A DNA stretch of 64,000 bases from CAVQGZ01 sp963714455 (lineage in GTDB: Bacteria > Actinomycetota > Actinomycetes > Jiangellales > Jiangellaceae). The translations under genes and the position numbers were made by a program. Below, piece by piece: positions 28,624-36,596 of this stretch; the stretch's first letter is position 1, and each line of letters begins with the position of its first letter. The DNA lies in assembly GCA_963714455.1 (NCBI GenBank), contig CAVQON010000020.1:62001-126000 (forward strand), given 5' to 3'. The notes under the pieces were generated by a model. That model ran no database searches and had not been told where the DNA came from. It saw nothing but the letters and a program-made list of their open reading frames with translations.

Positions 28624-29443
28624 CGAGCTGCCCGTCCGCGTCGGGAAGGCACCCGTCGCGCTGTCGACGGCGTCGGTCTACCCCGAGGGCACGGCTGCAG
28701 CATTCGAGATGGCCGACTCGCTCGGCTACGACGGCATCGAGCTGATGGTGTGGACCGACCCGATCAGCCAGGACCCCGACGAGGTAGCCGCCCTCGTGCA
28801 GGGCTACCAGCTTCCGGTGCTCGCGGTGCACGCCCCGTGCCTGCTCGTCACCCAGCGGGTGTGGTCGCCCGACCCCTGGGAGCGGCTGACCCGGTCGGTG
28901 GAGGTCGCCCGGCAGCTCGACGCCGGCGTCGTCGTGGTTCACCCGCCGTTTCGCTGGCAGCGGGAGTACGCGCGCGACTTCGCCGCGAAGGTCGGTGCCC
29001 TCACGCAGGAGTCGGGTGTGGTGGTCGCGGTGGAGAACATGTACCCGTGGCGTGCCCGGGGACGAGAGCTCAAGGCCTACCTGCCCGACTGGGACCCGAC
29101 CGACGAGGGCTACGGGCACTGCACGCTCGACCTGTCGCACACCGCCGTCTCGGGGTCGGACGCGCTGAAGATGGCCGCCGACCTCGGCGAGCGGCTCTCC
29201 CACGTCCACCTGGCCGACGGCACGGGCCTGGCCCGCGACGAGCACCTCATCCCTGGTCGGGGCACCCAGCCGTGCGCGACCCTGCTCGAGCGCCTGGCCC
29301 GCGACGCGTGGGAGGGGACGGTGGTCGTCGAGGTCACCACCCGCAAGGCCAAGAACCGCGCCGAGCGCGAGACCGACCTGGCCGAGGCCCTGGCCTACGC
29401 GCGCCTGCACCTGGCGGCGCCGCTTCGCGCCGAGCCCTGGTAG
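28616..29443 (+). CDS. Sugar phosphate isomerase/epimerase family TIM-barrel protein
   Basis: A 275-residue xylose isomerase-like (AP endonuclease 2) barrel. Metal-ligand candidates are seen in VVAVENMYPWR (Glu near 139), CTLDLSHTAVSG (Asp, His near 178-181), LSHVHLADGTG (His near 200) and the closing VVVEVTTR (Glu near 240). The true substrate is unknown. It overlaps the end of ppx by 8 bases, so they are co-transcribed, as in mycobacteria. It ends one base before the TIGR03089 stop. Confidence 0.8.
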   Translation: MADELPVRVGKAPVALSTASVYPEGTAAAFEMADSLGYDGIELMVWTDPISQDPDEVAALVQGYQLPVLAVHAPCLLVTQRVWSPDPWERLTRSVEVARQLDAGVVVVHPPFRWQREYARDFAAKVGALTQESGVVVAVENMYPWRARGRELKAYLPDWDPTDEGYGHCTLDLSHTAVSGSDALKMAADLGERLSHVHLADGTGLARDEHLIPGRGTQPCATLLERLARDAWEGTVVVEVTTRKAKNRAERETDLAEALAYARLHLAAPLRAEPW

Positions 29444-29444
29444 G

Positions 29445-30137
29445 TCACCCCCGCTGCGCGCGCTCCTGCGCACCGATGGCGGCAACACGGTCGTGCTCGA
29501 CCTCGCCCGGCCCGGGCTGCACCAGCACCGACGAACCGCCGCAGCGCAACGGCACGAGCAGCGACTCGCGCAGCGTTGCGTCGTCCAGCCGCTGGGCCAC
29601 GACGAGGCGGCGCGTGCCCGGCTCGGCGGACGCGGAGCCCATCAGCGCGGCCAGCGCGGGGTCGTCTGCGGGCTCGGCGGGCCCGCAGACGTCGGGGTAG
29701 CCGAGCACCTCGCGGCCGTAGTCGACCGACCCGGATGGCGCGCGAGCCCCCGCGGGTCCGCCCAGGGGCAGGGTGTTCACGACGACCAGCGACCCGGCGC
29801 CGGTCGGCTGCTCGTCCCACGCCCGCACCGAGACCGCCGCGTCGGGCAGCGGGGCCGTCGACACCTGCGCCCCCACCGTCCAGGCGGCCATCGCCAGCAC
29901 CAGTCCCGCCCAGTGCGCCGGCAGCACGATGTCGAGACGGTCCCCCGCCTCGACGTCGAGCTCGTCGCGCAGCAGCCCGACGGTCTTGCTCGTCCAGTTG
30001 TGAAACGTCGCCACCGACAGCTCGACCCGCCCGCCGCTCGCCAGGTCGTAGTAGGTGACGAACGGTCGGGCGGCGTCGCGGCGCAGGGCCTGGGCCAGCA
30101 GCGCGCTCGGGTGCGGGCCGACGTGGGGGGCAGCCAT
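29445..30137 (-). CDS. TIGR03089 family protein (N-terminal AMP-binding-like fragment)
   Basis: A 230-residue protein resembling only the N-terminal portion of acyl-CoA synthetases (TFHNWTSKTVGLLRDELDVEAGDRLDIVLPAHWAGLVLAMAAW). It lacks the ATP-binding P-loop and the C-terminal domain, so it cannot be a complete ligase. This is the normal state of the TIGR03089 family, which is restricted to actinobacteria and has unknown function. ATG 30137 lies 7 bases after a TACGGT -10 box shared with the divergent pyrophosphorylase gene. Confidence 0.8.
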   Translation of the reverse strand: MAAPHVGPHPSALLAQALRRDAARPFVTYYDLASGGRVELSVATFHNWTSKTVGLLRDELDVEAGDRLDIVLPAHWAGLVLAMAAWTVGAQVSTAPLPDAAVSVRAWDEQPTGAGSLVVVNTLPLGGPAGARAPSGSVDYGREVLGYPDVCGPAEPADDPALAALMGSASAEPGTRRLVVAQRLDDATLRESLLVPLRCGGSSVLVQPGPGEVEHDRVAAIGAQERAQRG

Positions 30138-30160
30138 GGCGCTCACCGTAGGCTGACCGC
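30138..30160. promoter_or_regulatory. 23-bp bidirectional leaderless promoter
   Basis: The whole gap between two divergent start codons is 23 bp. Plus strand: TAGGCT (30149-30154) then 6 bases to GTG 30161. Minus strand: TACGGT (30150-30145) then 7 bases to ATG 30137. The two -10 hexamers share the TA step at 30149-30150. Any -35 contacts must fall inside the opposite coding sequence. Confidence 0.6.
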
Positions 30161-31222
30161 GTGGTCGAGGCGATTCTGCTGGTCGGGGGTCTGGGGACGA
30201 GGCTGCGTCCGTTGACCGAGCACGTGCCCAAGCCGATGCTGCCGGTGGCGGGGGTGCCGTTCGTGGCGCACCAGGTCGCCCGGGCGGCGGCGGCCGGCGT
30301 GACGCGCGTGGTGCTGGCCACGTCGTACCGCGCCGAGGCGTTCGAGCGCTACGTGCCCGAGCTCAGCCAGTACGGCGCCGAGGTCGACCTGATGCTGGAG
30401 TCGACCCCGCTGGGCACCGCGGGAGCCATCCGCAACGCCGCCGAGCGGCTGGGCAGCGACCCCGACGACCCGGTGGTCGTCTTCAACGGCGACGTGCTGG
30501 ACGGGCACGACCTCGCCGCCCAGCTGGCCCGGCACCGTGAGTTCGACGCCGACGTCACCCTCTACCTCACCGAGGTCGACGACCCGCGGGCCTTCGGCAG
30601 CGTCCTCGTCGGCCCGGACGGTCGGGTGTCGGAGTTCCTGGAGAAGTCGCCCGAGCCGGTGACCAACCGGGTCAACGCCGGCTGCTACGTGTTTCGACGG
30701 GCGCTACTCGACGAGATCCCGCAAGGACGGGTCGTGTCGGTCGAGCGCGAGACATTTCCCGCGCTGCTAGCGCAGGACCGGATGGTGCTCGGCCACGTCG
30801 ACCGCGCCTACTGGACCGACCTGGGCACCCCGGAGCTGTACGTGCAGGGCTCGGCCGACCTCGTGCGAGGCGTGATCGTTCCGTCGGCCCGACCCGGCCC
30901 GCCGGGGGAGGCCCTGGTTCGACCGGGGGCGACGGTGCACCCCACGGCCCGGGTGTACGGAGGAAGCTCGGTGCTGCCCGGGGCCGTGATCGGGCCCGAC
31001 TGCGTGATCGAGGGATCGGTGGTGATGGCCGACGCGGTCGTCGGGGCCGCCAGCCGGGTGCGGATGTCGGCCATCGGGCACGGGGCTCAGGTCGCCGAGA
31101 ACGTGCTCGTCGACCACGCGGTCGTCGGTGCCGACGCGCGCATCGGCTCGGGCAACGAGCTGCGCCGCGGAGCCCGGGTATCGGCCGGTCTCGACCTGCC
31201 TGCCGACGCGCTGCACTTCTGA
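30161..31222 (+). CDS. NDP-sugar pyrophosphorylase (mannose-1-phosphate guanylyltransferase-like)
   Basis: The nucleotidyltransferase motif ILLVGGLGTRLRPLTEHVPKPMLPV opens the 353-residue protein; note LLVGG where most have ILAGG. FNGDVLDGHD holds the metal-binding Asp near residue 112, and WTDLGTPELYVQ the second near 222. The C-terminal third is a left-handed beta-helix of hexapeptide repeats. It resembles actinobacterial ManB/GMPP that make GDP-mannose for cell-envelope glycans. The exact nucleotide and sugar are inferred. It starts at GTG 30161 on a leaderless promoter. Confidence 0.87.
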   Translation: MVEAILLVGGLGTRLRPLTEHVPKPMLPVAGVPFVAHQVARAAAAGVTRVVLATSYRAEAFERYVPELSQYGAEVDLMLESTPLGTAGAIRNAAERLGSDPDDPVVVFNGDVLDGHDLAAQLARHREFDADVTLYLTEVDDPRAFGSVLVGPDGRVSEFLEKSPEPVTNRVNAGCYVFRRALLDEIPQGRVVSVERETFPALLAQDRMVLGHVDRAYWTDLGTPELYVQGSADLVRGVIVPSARPGPPGEALVRPGATVHPTARVYGGSSVLPGAVIGPDCVIEGSVVMADAVVGAASRVRMSAIGHGAQVAENVLVDHAVVGADARIGSGNELRRGARVSAGLDLPADALHF

Positions 31223-31226
31223 CTCG

Positions 31227-32141
31227 ATGGGCACCCCCGTGGCCGAGCGTCGGTGGCGGCCGGGGTTCGCGCTGTCGCTGCGCCTCGTCCTGGGCGTCCA
31301 CCGCCGCGGTGGGGGAGACCCGACGTTCGTGACGGACCCGGCCGGGGCGCTGTGGCGCACGGCTCGCACGCCGGACGGACCCGGGACGGTGCGCTTCGTG
31401 AGCGACGGCGACGAGGTGGTCGTCACCGCCTGGGGGGCCGGTGCGGCGTGGCTGGTCGAGCACGCCCCCGACTGGCTCTCGGCTGCCGACGACCTCGACG
31501 GGTTTCGCCCCACGCCCACGGTGCTGCGCGACGGCGCGCGCCGCACCCGGGGGCCACGTCTGGGACGCACCGGCCTCGTGATGGAGGCGCTCGTCCCCTC
31601 GGTGCTGGAGCAGAAGGTGACCGGCGGGGACGCGCGGCGCGCCTGGCGCTGGCTGCTACGGCGATACGGCGAGCCCGCGCCCGGTCCGGCGGCCGGGATG
31701 GTCGTCGTCCCCACGCCGCAGACCTGGCGGACGATCCCGTCCTGGGACTGGCACCGCGCAGGTGTGGGGCCGCAGCGCTCGGCCACGATCGTGCGGGCCG
31801 CCGGGCTGGCGTCGCGGCTGGAGGAGATCACCGCCATGACCACCGAGCAGGCCGACCGGCGGCTGCGCGCCGTGGCTGGCATCGGCGCCTGGACGTCGGC
31901 CGAGGTGCGCCAACGTGCGCTGGGGGACGCCGACGCGGTCTCGGTGGGCGACCTGCACGTCCCCCGGCTGATCACCTACGCCCTGACCGGGCGGGTCAGC
32001 GACGCCGACGACGACATGCTCAGCGCGCTGGAGCCCTACCGGGGGCACCGGTTCAGGGTGCAGCGGATCCTCGAGCTCTCCGAGGTGCGCGCGCCGCGCT
32101 TCGGGCCGAAGTACGCCCCGCACGACTTTCGTACGAGCTGA
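31227..32141 (+). CDS. DNA-3-methyladenine glycosylase 2 family (HhH-GPD, AlkA-like)
   Basis: A base-excision repair glycosylase for alkylated purines. The helix-hairpin-helix LRAVAGIGAWTSAEVRQRAL is near residues 212-231, followed by DADAVSVGDLHVPRL in which the second half supplies the catalytic aspartate (GD-type motif near 240). SVLEQKVTG is the family's QQ-like segment. Length is 304 residues. ATG 31227 begins 4 bases after the pyrophosphorylase stop, suggesting one transcript. Confidence 0.85.
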   Translation: MGTPVAERRWRPGFALSLRLVLGVHRRGGGDPTFVTDPAGALWRTARTPDGPGTVRFVSDGDEVVVTAWGAGAAWLVEHAPDWLSAADDLDGFRPTPTVLRDGARRTRGPRLGRTGLVMEALVPSVLEQKVTGGDARRAWRWLLRRYGEPAPGPAAGMVVVPTPQTWRTIPSWDWHRAGVGPQRSATIVRAAGLASRLEEITAMTTEQADRRLRAVAGIGAWTSAEVRQRALGDADAVSVGDLHVPRLITYALTGRVSDADDDMLSALEPYRGHRFRVQRILELSEVRAPRFGPKYAPHDFRTS

Positions 32142-32168
32142 GCGCGCCGACGGGTACGGCGCGTCGCC

Positions 32169-32174
32169 TACCGT
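32169..32174 (+). promoter_or_regulatory. -10 element of leaderless promoter for proC
   Basis: TACCGT is 6 bases before ATG 32181; no ribosome-binding site is present. Confidence 0.5.
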
Positions 32175-32180
32175 GGCGCC

Positions 32181-32996
32181 ATGAAGATCGCGGTGATCGG
32201 TGGCGGGGTCATGGGGGAGAGCATCGTGGCCGGGCTGCTGGACTCCGGGCCGACGGACGGCGCGCGCGTCGAGGTCGCCGTCGTCGAGCAGAACCCCGAG
32301 CGGGCGGCCGAGCTGGCCCAGCGCCACGCGATCATGGTCACCGACGTGGCCACGGCCGTCCGCGACGCCGACGTGGCGATCCTCGCGGTCAAGCCGCACG
32401 ACGTGGCGACTGCGAGCGAGACTGCGGTGGAGGTGCTGTCGCTCGAGTGCGTCGTCGTCTCTGTCGCCGCCGGCCTCACCCTCGCCCAGCTCGAGGGCTG
32501 GCTGCCGCTGCAGCAGCCGGTCGTGCGGGCCATGCCCAACACCCCTGCCCTCGTACGCGCGGGGATGACCGCCATCTGCGCGGGCAGGTACGCCACCGAC
32601 GAGCACATGGCGACGGCCCATGCCGTGCTGGCCTCGGTCGGCGCGGTGGTGCGGGTGCCCGAGGCCCAGATGGACGCTGTCGCCGCGATCTCCGGGTCCG
32701 GTCCCGCCTACGTCTTTCTCGTGGTCGAGGCGTTGGTCGAGGCAGGGGTGCGGGCCGGGCTGCCGCGCGCGTTGGCGACCGACCTCACCGTCGCGACGCT
32801 CTCCGGGTCGGCGCGGCTCATCGAGGAGTCCGGGGAGCACCCGGCGATCCTGCGCGAGCGGGTCACCTCGCCCGGCGGGACGACGGCCGCGGCGCTGCAC
32901 CAGCTCGAGGCGCACGGGCTGCGCGCGGCGTTCCTCGACGCCGTGCTGGCCAACCGCGACCGCTCGCGCGAGCTGGCCGCGCCTGATGCCCACTGA
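32181..32996 (+). CDS. proC: Pyrroline-5-carboxylate reductase
   Basis: ProC catalyses the last step of proline synthesis. The NAD(P)-binding IGGGVMGESIVAGLL is at residues 6-20, AVKPHDV near 72, VRAMPNTPALVRAGM near 113, and the signature SGSGPAYVFLVVEAL and SPGGTTAAALHQLE near the C-terminus. Length is 271 residues. The gene appears to have its own leaderless promoter. It converges with trkA across a 52-base gap with no obvious hairpin. Confidence 0.95.
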   Translation: MKIAVIGGGVMGESIVAGLLDSGPTDGARVEVAVVEQNPERAAELAQRHAIMVTDVATAVRDADVAILAVKPHDVATASETAVEVLSLECVVVSVAAGLTLAQLEGWLPLQQPVVRAMPNTPALVRAGMTAICAGRYATDEHMATAHAVLASVGAVVRVPEAQMDAVAAISGSGPAYVFLVVEALVEAGVRAGLPRALATDLTVATLSGSARLIEESGEHPAILRERVTSPGGTTAAALHQLEAHGLRAAFLDAVLANRDRSRELAAPDAH

Positions 32997-33048
32997 CCGT
33001 CCCCTTGCTGAGCCGACCGCTCACTGAGCCGGGCGTCCGAGGTCGCCG

Positions 33049-33744
33049 TCACGCACTGGTGCGGGCCGCCTCGGCGATGGCGGAGAACTGCTCGCACAGG
33101 CGCGTCTCGCCGGCGATGATCAGGGCATCCTCGTGGTGCACGACCGTCTCGCGCCGCGCGAACTGGAACGGCTTGCCGGGTCGCTTCGTGCCGACGACGG
33201 TGATGCCGTAGAGCTCGCGCAACCGGCTCTCGCCCAGCGACTGGCCGATCGACTCCGGAAGCGGCAGCACCTTCACCAGGGCCCAGCCGTCGTCGACCTC
33301 GATGAAGTCCAGCATCGTGCCGCCGATGAGGTGGCCGACGCGGTTGCCCTGCTCACGCTCGGGGCTGACGACGCGGTGCACGCCGATGCGCTCCAGGATG
33401 CGCGCGTGGCGGTCTGACAGGGCTTTCGCCCACACTTGGGGCACGCCGAGGTCGACCAGGTTCGACGCCGCGAGAACGCTGGCCTCGAGGTCGCCGACGG
33501 CAACCAGCCCGCGGGCGAAGTCGCTGGCGCCGAGCTGGCGCAGGGTCTCCTCGCTCGACCCGTCGCCCTCGACGGCAGAGGTGATGCGGGGCGCGACGTC
33601 GGCGACGACGTCCGGGTTCTCGTCCACGCCGAGCACCTCGTGGCCGAGCGACACCAGGGTCTCGGCGACCGACGACCCGAACACCCCCAGGCCGATGACG
33701 AGCACGTTCTGGCGGGCGACGTCGGCGTTTCGTCTGCGTGGCAT
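33049..33744 (-). CDS. Trk/Ktr-type potassium uptake regulatory subunit (TrkA/KtrA)
   Basis: A cytoplasmic RCK protein that gates the membrane subunit. The RCK_N Rossmann domain shows VIGLGVFGSSVAETL near residues 15-29, with DENPDVV and EGDGSSEETLRQLGA for nucleotide contact. An RCK_C domain occupies the last 85 residues (EVDDGWALVKVLPLPES). Length is 231 residues, a single-RCK unit like KtrA rather than the double TrkA of E. coli. AAGGAG precedes ATG 33744. It follows the membrane subunit by 11 bases. Confidence 0.9.
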   Translation of the reverse strand: MPRRRNADVARQNVLVIGLGVFGSSVAETLVSLGHEVLGVDENPDVVADVAPRITSAVEGDGSSEETLRQLGASDFARGLVAVGDLEASVLAASNLVDLGVPQVWAKALSDRHARILERIGVHRVVSPEREQGNRVGHLIGGTMLDFIEVDDGWALVKVLPLPESIGQSLGESRLRELYGITVVGTKRPGKPFQFARRETVVHHEDALIIAGETRLCEQFSAIAEAARTSA

Positions 33745-33755
33745 GTGTGGCTCCT

Positions 33756-35099
33756 TCAGCCGACCAACGGGCGGGACTCGGGGTAGCGGTAGCGAACCTT
33801 GGTCGAGCGCTGAGCGAAGAACGCGAACGCGGCGACCGGGCCGACGCGTCCCATGAACATCAGCACGACGAGCACGAGCTTCGCCGAGGTGGGCAGGTCG
33901 GCGTCGAAGCCGAGCGAGAGCCCGACCGTGCCGAACGCGGACGCGGCCTCGAACACGGCTGGACCGAACTGGATCTGCGTGGTCGCCATGATCGCGATGG
34001 CGCCCACGCCGACACCCAGCAGGCCCACCGCCGTGATGCCCACCGCCTGGCGCTGCGTCTGGGTCGGGATGCGCCGACGCTGCACGACGACGTCCTCGTC
34101 GCCGCGAATCTCGGCCCACACCACGAACAGCAGCACTGCGAACGTGGTGACCTTGATGCCGCCGGCGGTGCCGGCGCTGCCGCCGCCGATGACCATCAGC
34201 GCGACGGTCGTGAGCAGCGACTCCTGCCGCATGGCGGCGACGTCGATCACGTTGAACCCCGCTGTGCGCGGCTGCACTGCCTGGAAGATGGTCGCGAGCA
34301 CGCTCTCGGACGTGTCCAGCGTGCCCAGCGTCAGGGGGTTGTTCCACTCGAACACCACGATGGCGACGACGCCGACGAGCAGCAGGATGACGGTGCCCCA
34401 CACGGTGAGCCGGGTGTGCAGCGTCCAGGCCCGCGGTGAGCGCCACCGACGGCGTAGCTCGAACAGCACGGGGAAGCCGAGGCCGCCCACGATGATGGCG
34501 GCACAGACGGTCAGCATGATCACCGGGTCGCCCACGAACCGGGTGAGGCTGTCGGGGTAGAGCGAGAAGCCGGCGTTGTTGCTCGCCGACACGGCGTGGA
34601 ACACGCCTTGGCGCAGCGCCTCGGGGAAGGAGTTGTCGTAGGCGAGCAACAGCCGCGACGCCAGCACGATGGCCACGGTCACCTGCAGCACGAGCATCGT
34701 GACGCCGACGCGCAGCAGCACGCTACGTACGTCACCGAGCCCGGACGTCTTGGTCTCGCGCTGGGCGGCGATGGTGGTCGTGAGCCCGAGTCGACCGGCC
34801 AACGACAGGACGATGAGGGTGGCGAGGGCAGTGATGCCGAGACCGCCTACGGCGATGAGCGCGAGGACCACGAGCTGGCCGAACCCCGTCCAGTACGTCC
34901 CCGTGTCCACGACCGTCAGCCCGGTGACGCACACCGCCGACGTGGCGGTGAACAGTGCGGTGATGGGGTCGGTACCGCCAGGCCCGACCTTGGCGACGGG
35001 CAGCATGAGCAGGCATGTACCGGTGGCGATGGCGGCGATGAACGTCGCGGGCAGCAGCCGGGCCGGGCTGGCGAGAAATCGCGGCAGGCGCAGGTGCAT
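33756..35099 (-). CDS. Trk/Ktr-type potassium transporter membrane subunit (TrkH/KtrB)
   Basis: An ion channel-like K+ (or Na+-coupled K+) transporter of 447 residues. About eight to ten hydrophobic helices are arranged in four pseudo-repeats with P-loops: TSAVCVTGLTVVDTG, SASNNAGFSLYP, PRTAGFNVIDVAAM and SAFGTVGLSLGF, the glycine of each being the selectivity residue. ATG 35099 is preceded by GGAGG at 5 bases; a TACTGT -10 lies about 50 bases upstream. Forms an operon with the RCK subunit. Confidence 0.9.
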   Translation of the reverse strand: MHLRLPRFLASPARLLPATFIAAIATGTCLLMLPVAKVGPGGTDPITALFTATSAVCVTGLTVVDTGTYWTGFGQLVVLALIAVGGLGITALATLIVLSLAGRLGLTTTIAAQRETKTSGLGDVRSVLLRVGVTMLVLQVTVAIVLASRLLLAYDNSFPEALRQGVFHAVSASNNAGFSLYPDSLTRFVGDPVIMLTVCAAIIVGGLGFPVLFELRRRWRSPRAWTLHTRLTVWGTVILLLVGVVAIVVFEWNNPLTLGTLDTSESVLATIFQAVQPRTAGFNVIDVAAMRQESLLTTVALMVIGGGSAGTAGGIKVTTFAVLLFVVWAEIRGDEDVVVQRRRIPTQTQRQAVGITAVGLLGVGVGAIAIMATTQIQFGPAVFEAASAFGTVGLSLGFDADLPTSAKLVLVVLMFMGRVGPVAAFAFFAQRSTKVRYRYPESRPLVG

Positions 35100-35145
35100 G
35101 CATGCCTCCTCAGCCCCGCCCCGGTCGCGTCGCGGTCGCGACCGC

Positions 35146-35151
35146 ACAGTA
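35146..35151 (-). promoter_or_regulatory. Candidate -10 for the trkH-trkA operon
   Basis: TACTGT (minus strand) would give a leader of about 40 bases carrying the GGAGG site. No clear -35. Confidence 0.4.
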
Positions 35152-35188
35152 GATGAGCGGGCCGCGTGAGACGTGCCAGTTGCCCTTC

Positions 35189-35194
35189 TACGGT
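35189..35194 (+). promoter_or_regulatory. -10 element of leaderless promoter for the broken small membrane-protein gene
   Basis: TACGGT lies 7 bases before GTG 35202, the same geometry as intact genes in this window. Confidence 0.45.
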
Positions 35195-35201
35195 CGAAGA
35201 T

Positions 35202-35497
35202 GTGGGCGACAAGCAGCGGAGCAAGGAGCCGCGGACGAAGGGCAGCGCCCCCATGGTCCACATGGGCCTGGCCATCGTGTGGGGGCGGGTGTCGGCACCG
35301 TGCTCTTCGCCTTGACCGGCGACGTCCTATGGGTGGCGACCGGTCCGTCGCCGGGAGTGCTCGCCGCGGCGGTGTGGCAGCTCAGCAGGACGTCGAGGCG
35401 GGACGGCCCTCGGCGCTGGTCGACAACAGGCGCTGCGCGGCCGCGTCAGGGTGCGCTGCGGGTTGCGCGCCGGTTCGTCGCGGTGCAGTCCAGGTAG
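35202..35497 (+). pseudogene. Small membrane protein gene disrupted by a frameshift
   Basis: From GTG 35202 the frame encodes a basic N-terminus (GDKQRSKEPRTKGSAP) and the start of a hydrophobic helix (MVHMGLAIV), then runs out of frame. A second frame continues from 35279 with GAGVGTVLFALTGDVLWVATGP and another hydrophobic stretch. Removing one GT from GTGTGGGGG at about 35277-35285 joins them into a short two-helix protein. The remaining sequence to 35497 is Arg-rich and may not be coding. The gap 35498-35550 holds nothing recognised. Either a real pseudogene or a sequence error. Confidence 0.55.
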
Positions 35498-35550
35498 CCC
35501 TGGGTACCTAGATGCCGCCTTGATGCCGACCGCGCGCGCTATGGCGGGCC

Positions 35551-36585
35551 TTACCTCGTGGCGGGGAGGTGGCGCTCGAGTCGTTGCCTGAACTCCAGGT
35601 GAGTGCGCGGGTCGAGCAGGTTGAGCGCGGTGAGGCCGGACAGCCGGGAGACCAGCGCGATGCCTGCGGTCGTGTTGGCCGCACCTCCTGCGACGACGTC
35701 GGGCTTGGCTCCGAACGCGTCCATCAGGCCCGCGACGGAGTAGGGGTCCGACGCGCACAGAACCGTGAAGCAGATCTGGCGCCCGATGAGATCGGCGAGG
35801 GCGGCACCGTTGTACTCCTCCAGCGGTGAGGCTCCGGCCTCGACGACGGCGACGTCTGCGCCGTAGGAGCCCATCCGGGCCAGCACGGTCGAGATGGCGG
35901 CGACATAGTCGTCTGCGGGGACGGCGGTCGAGGGCAGGCCGGCGTCGACGAAGTCGAACACCGCCGTGGCACCCGCGTCCCACATCGCCAGCGGGTCGCG
36001 GTAGCGGGCGGCCCCGGTGAGCTTGGCCCCGACGACCACCAGGCCGAGGTCGCGCAGCAGGCCGACGACGACTTTCGCCGACTCGGTCTTGCCGGCCGAC
36101 ATCGACGTGCCGATCACCAGCACGACGGGCAGGTCGAACGCCGCACCCGATGGGGCGGCGACGACCCAGTCACGCATGCGCGTCGGCTCACCGTGCAGGT
36201 GCAGGTGACCGACGTAGTCGAGGCTCACGAGGGGCGGGAGGAAGGGCGACACCGACGTGGCGCGGCCCATGAGGCCGGCCGACGTCAGCAGGTGCATGTG
36301 GCCGTCGTCGGTGACGTCGCGCCAGTCGCCCACCGCCTCGAGCGTGGCCGCCCGCCTGCCGAGCGCGCCCGTGACGAGCTCGCCTCGCGTCACGTCGGCC
36401 ATGCGCCCGTTGGGCAGCTCGACCTGGTGCAGCGCTCGCGACACCTCGGTGACCCGGCCCACGACGTAGTCGCCGGTGGCCCACCTGCTGCGGCTGATCG
36501 GCACGATGCTCGTGGCTGCGGAGTCGATGTCGGCGATTCGCGTGACGGTCGTGGGGACGATGCGTGTGGCGGTTCCCATGCTCAT
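35551..36585 (-). CDS. Uncharacterised P-loop NTPase (DUF1611/BioD-like fold) in M20 peptidase operon
   Basis: I do not recognise this 344-residue protein as a named family. The N-terminal 150 residues look beta-rich (GDYVVGRVTEVSRALHQVELPNG). A P-loop GTSMSAGKTES is at 159-169, followed by KLTGAARYRDP near 188 and a Walker B-like VAVVEAGASPLEEYNGAALADL near 245. The order of motifs resembles dethiobiotin synthetase-type NTPases and the C-terminal half of DUF1611 proteins such as DgcN. ATG 36585 has GGAGG upstream. It begins 11 bases after the M20 peptidase stop, so it is third in its operon. Confidence 0.7.
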   Translation of the reverse strand: MSMGTATRIVPTTVTRIADIDSAATSIVPISRSRWATGDYVVGRVTEVSRALHQVELPNGRMADVTRGELVTGALGRRAATLEAVGDWRDVTDDGHMHLLTSAGLMGRATSVSPFLPPLVSLDYVGHLHLHGEPTRMRDWVVAAPSGAAFDLPVVLVIGTSMSAGKTESAKVVVGLLRDLGLVVVGAKLTGAARYRDPLAMWDAGATAVFDFVDAGLPSTAVPADDYVAAISTVLARMGSYGADVAVVEAGASPLEEYNGAALADLIGRQICFTVLCASDPYSVAGLMDAFGAKPDVVAGGAANTTAGIALVSRLSGLTALNLLDPRTHLEFRQRLERHLPATR

Positions 36586-36596
36586 GGCATGCCTCC

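Noticed and set aside
29445..30137. TIGR03089 gene as a truncated acyl-CoA ligase pseudogene
   Set aside because: The short length is normal for this conserved actinobacterial family, and its promoter and frame are intact.
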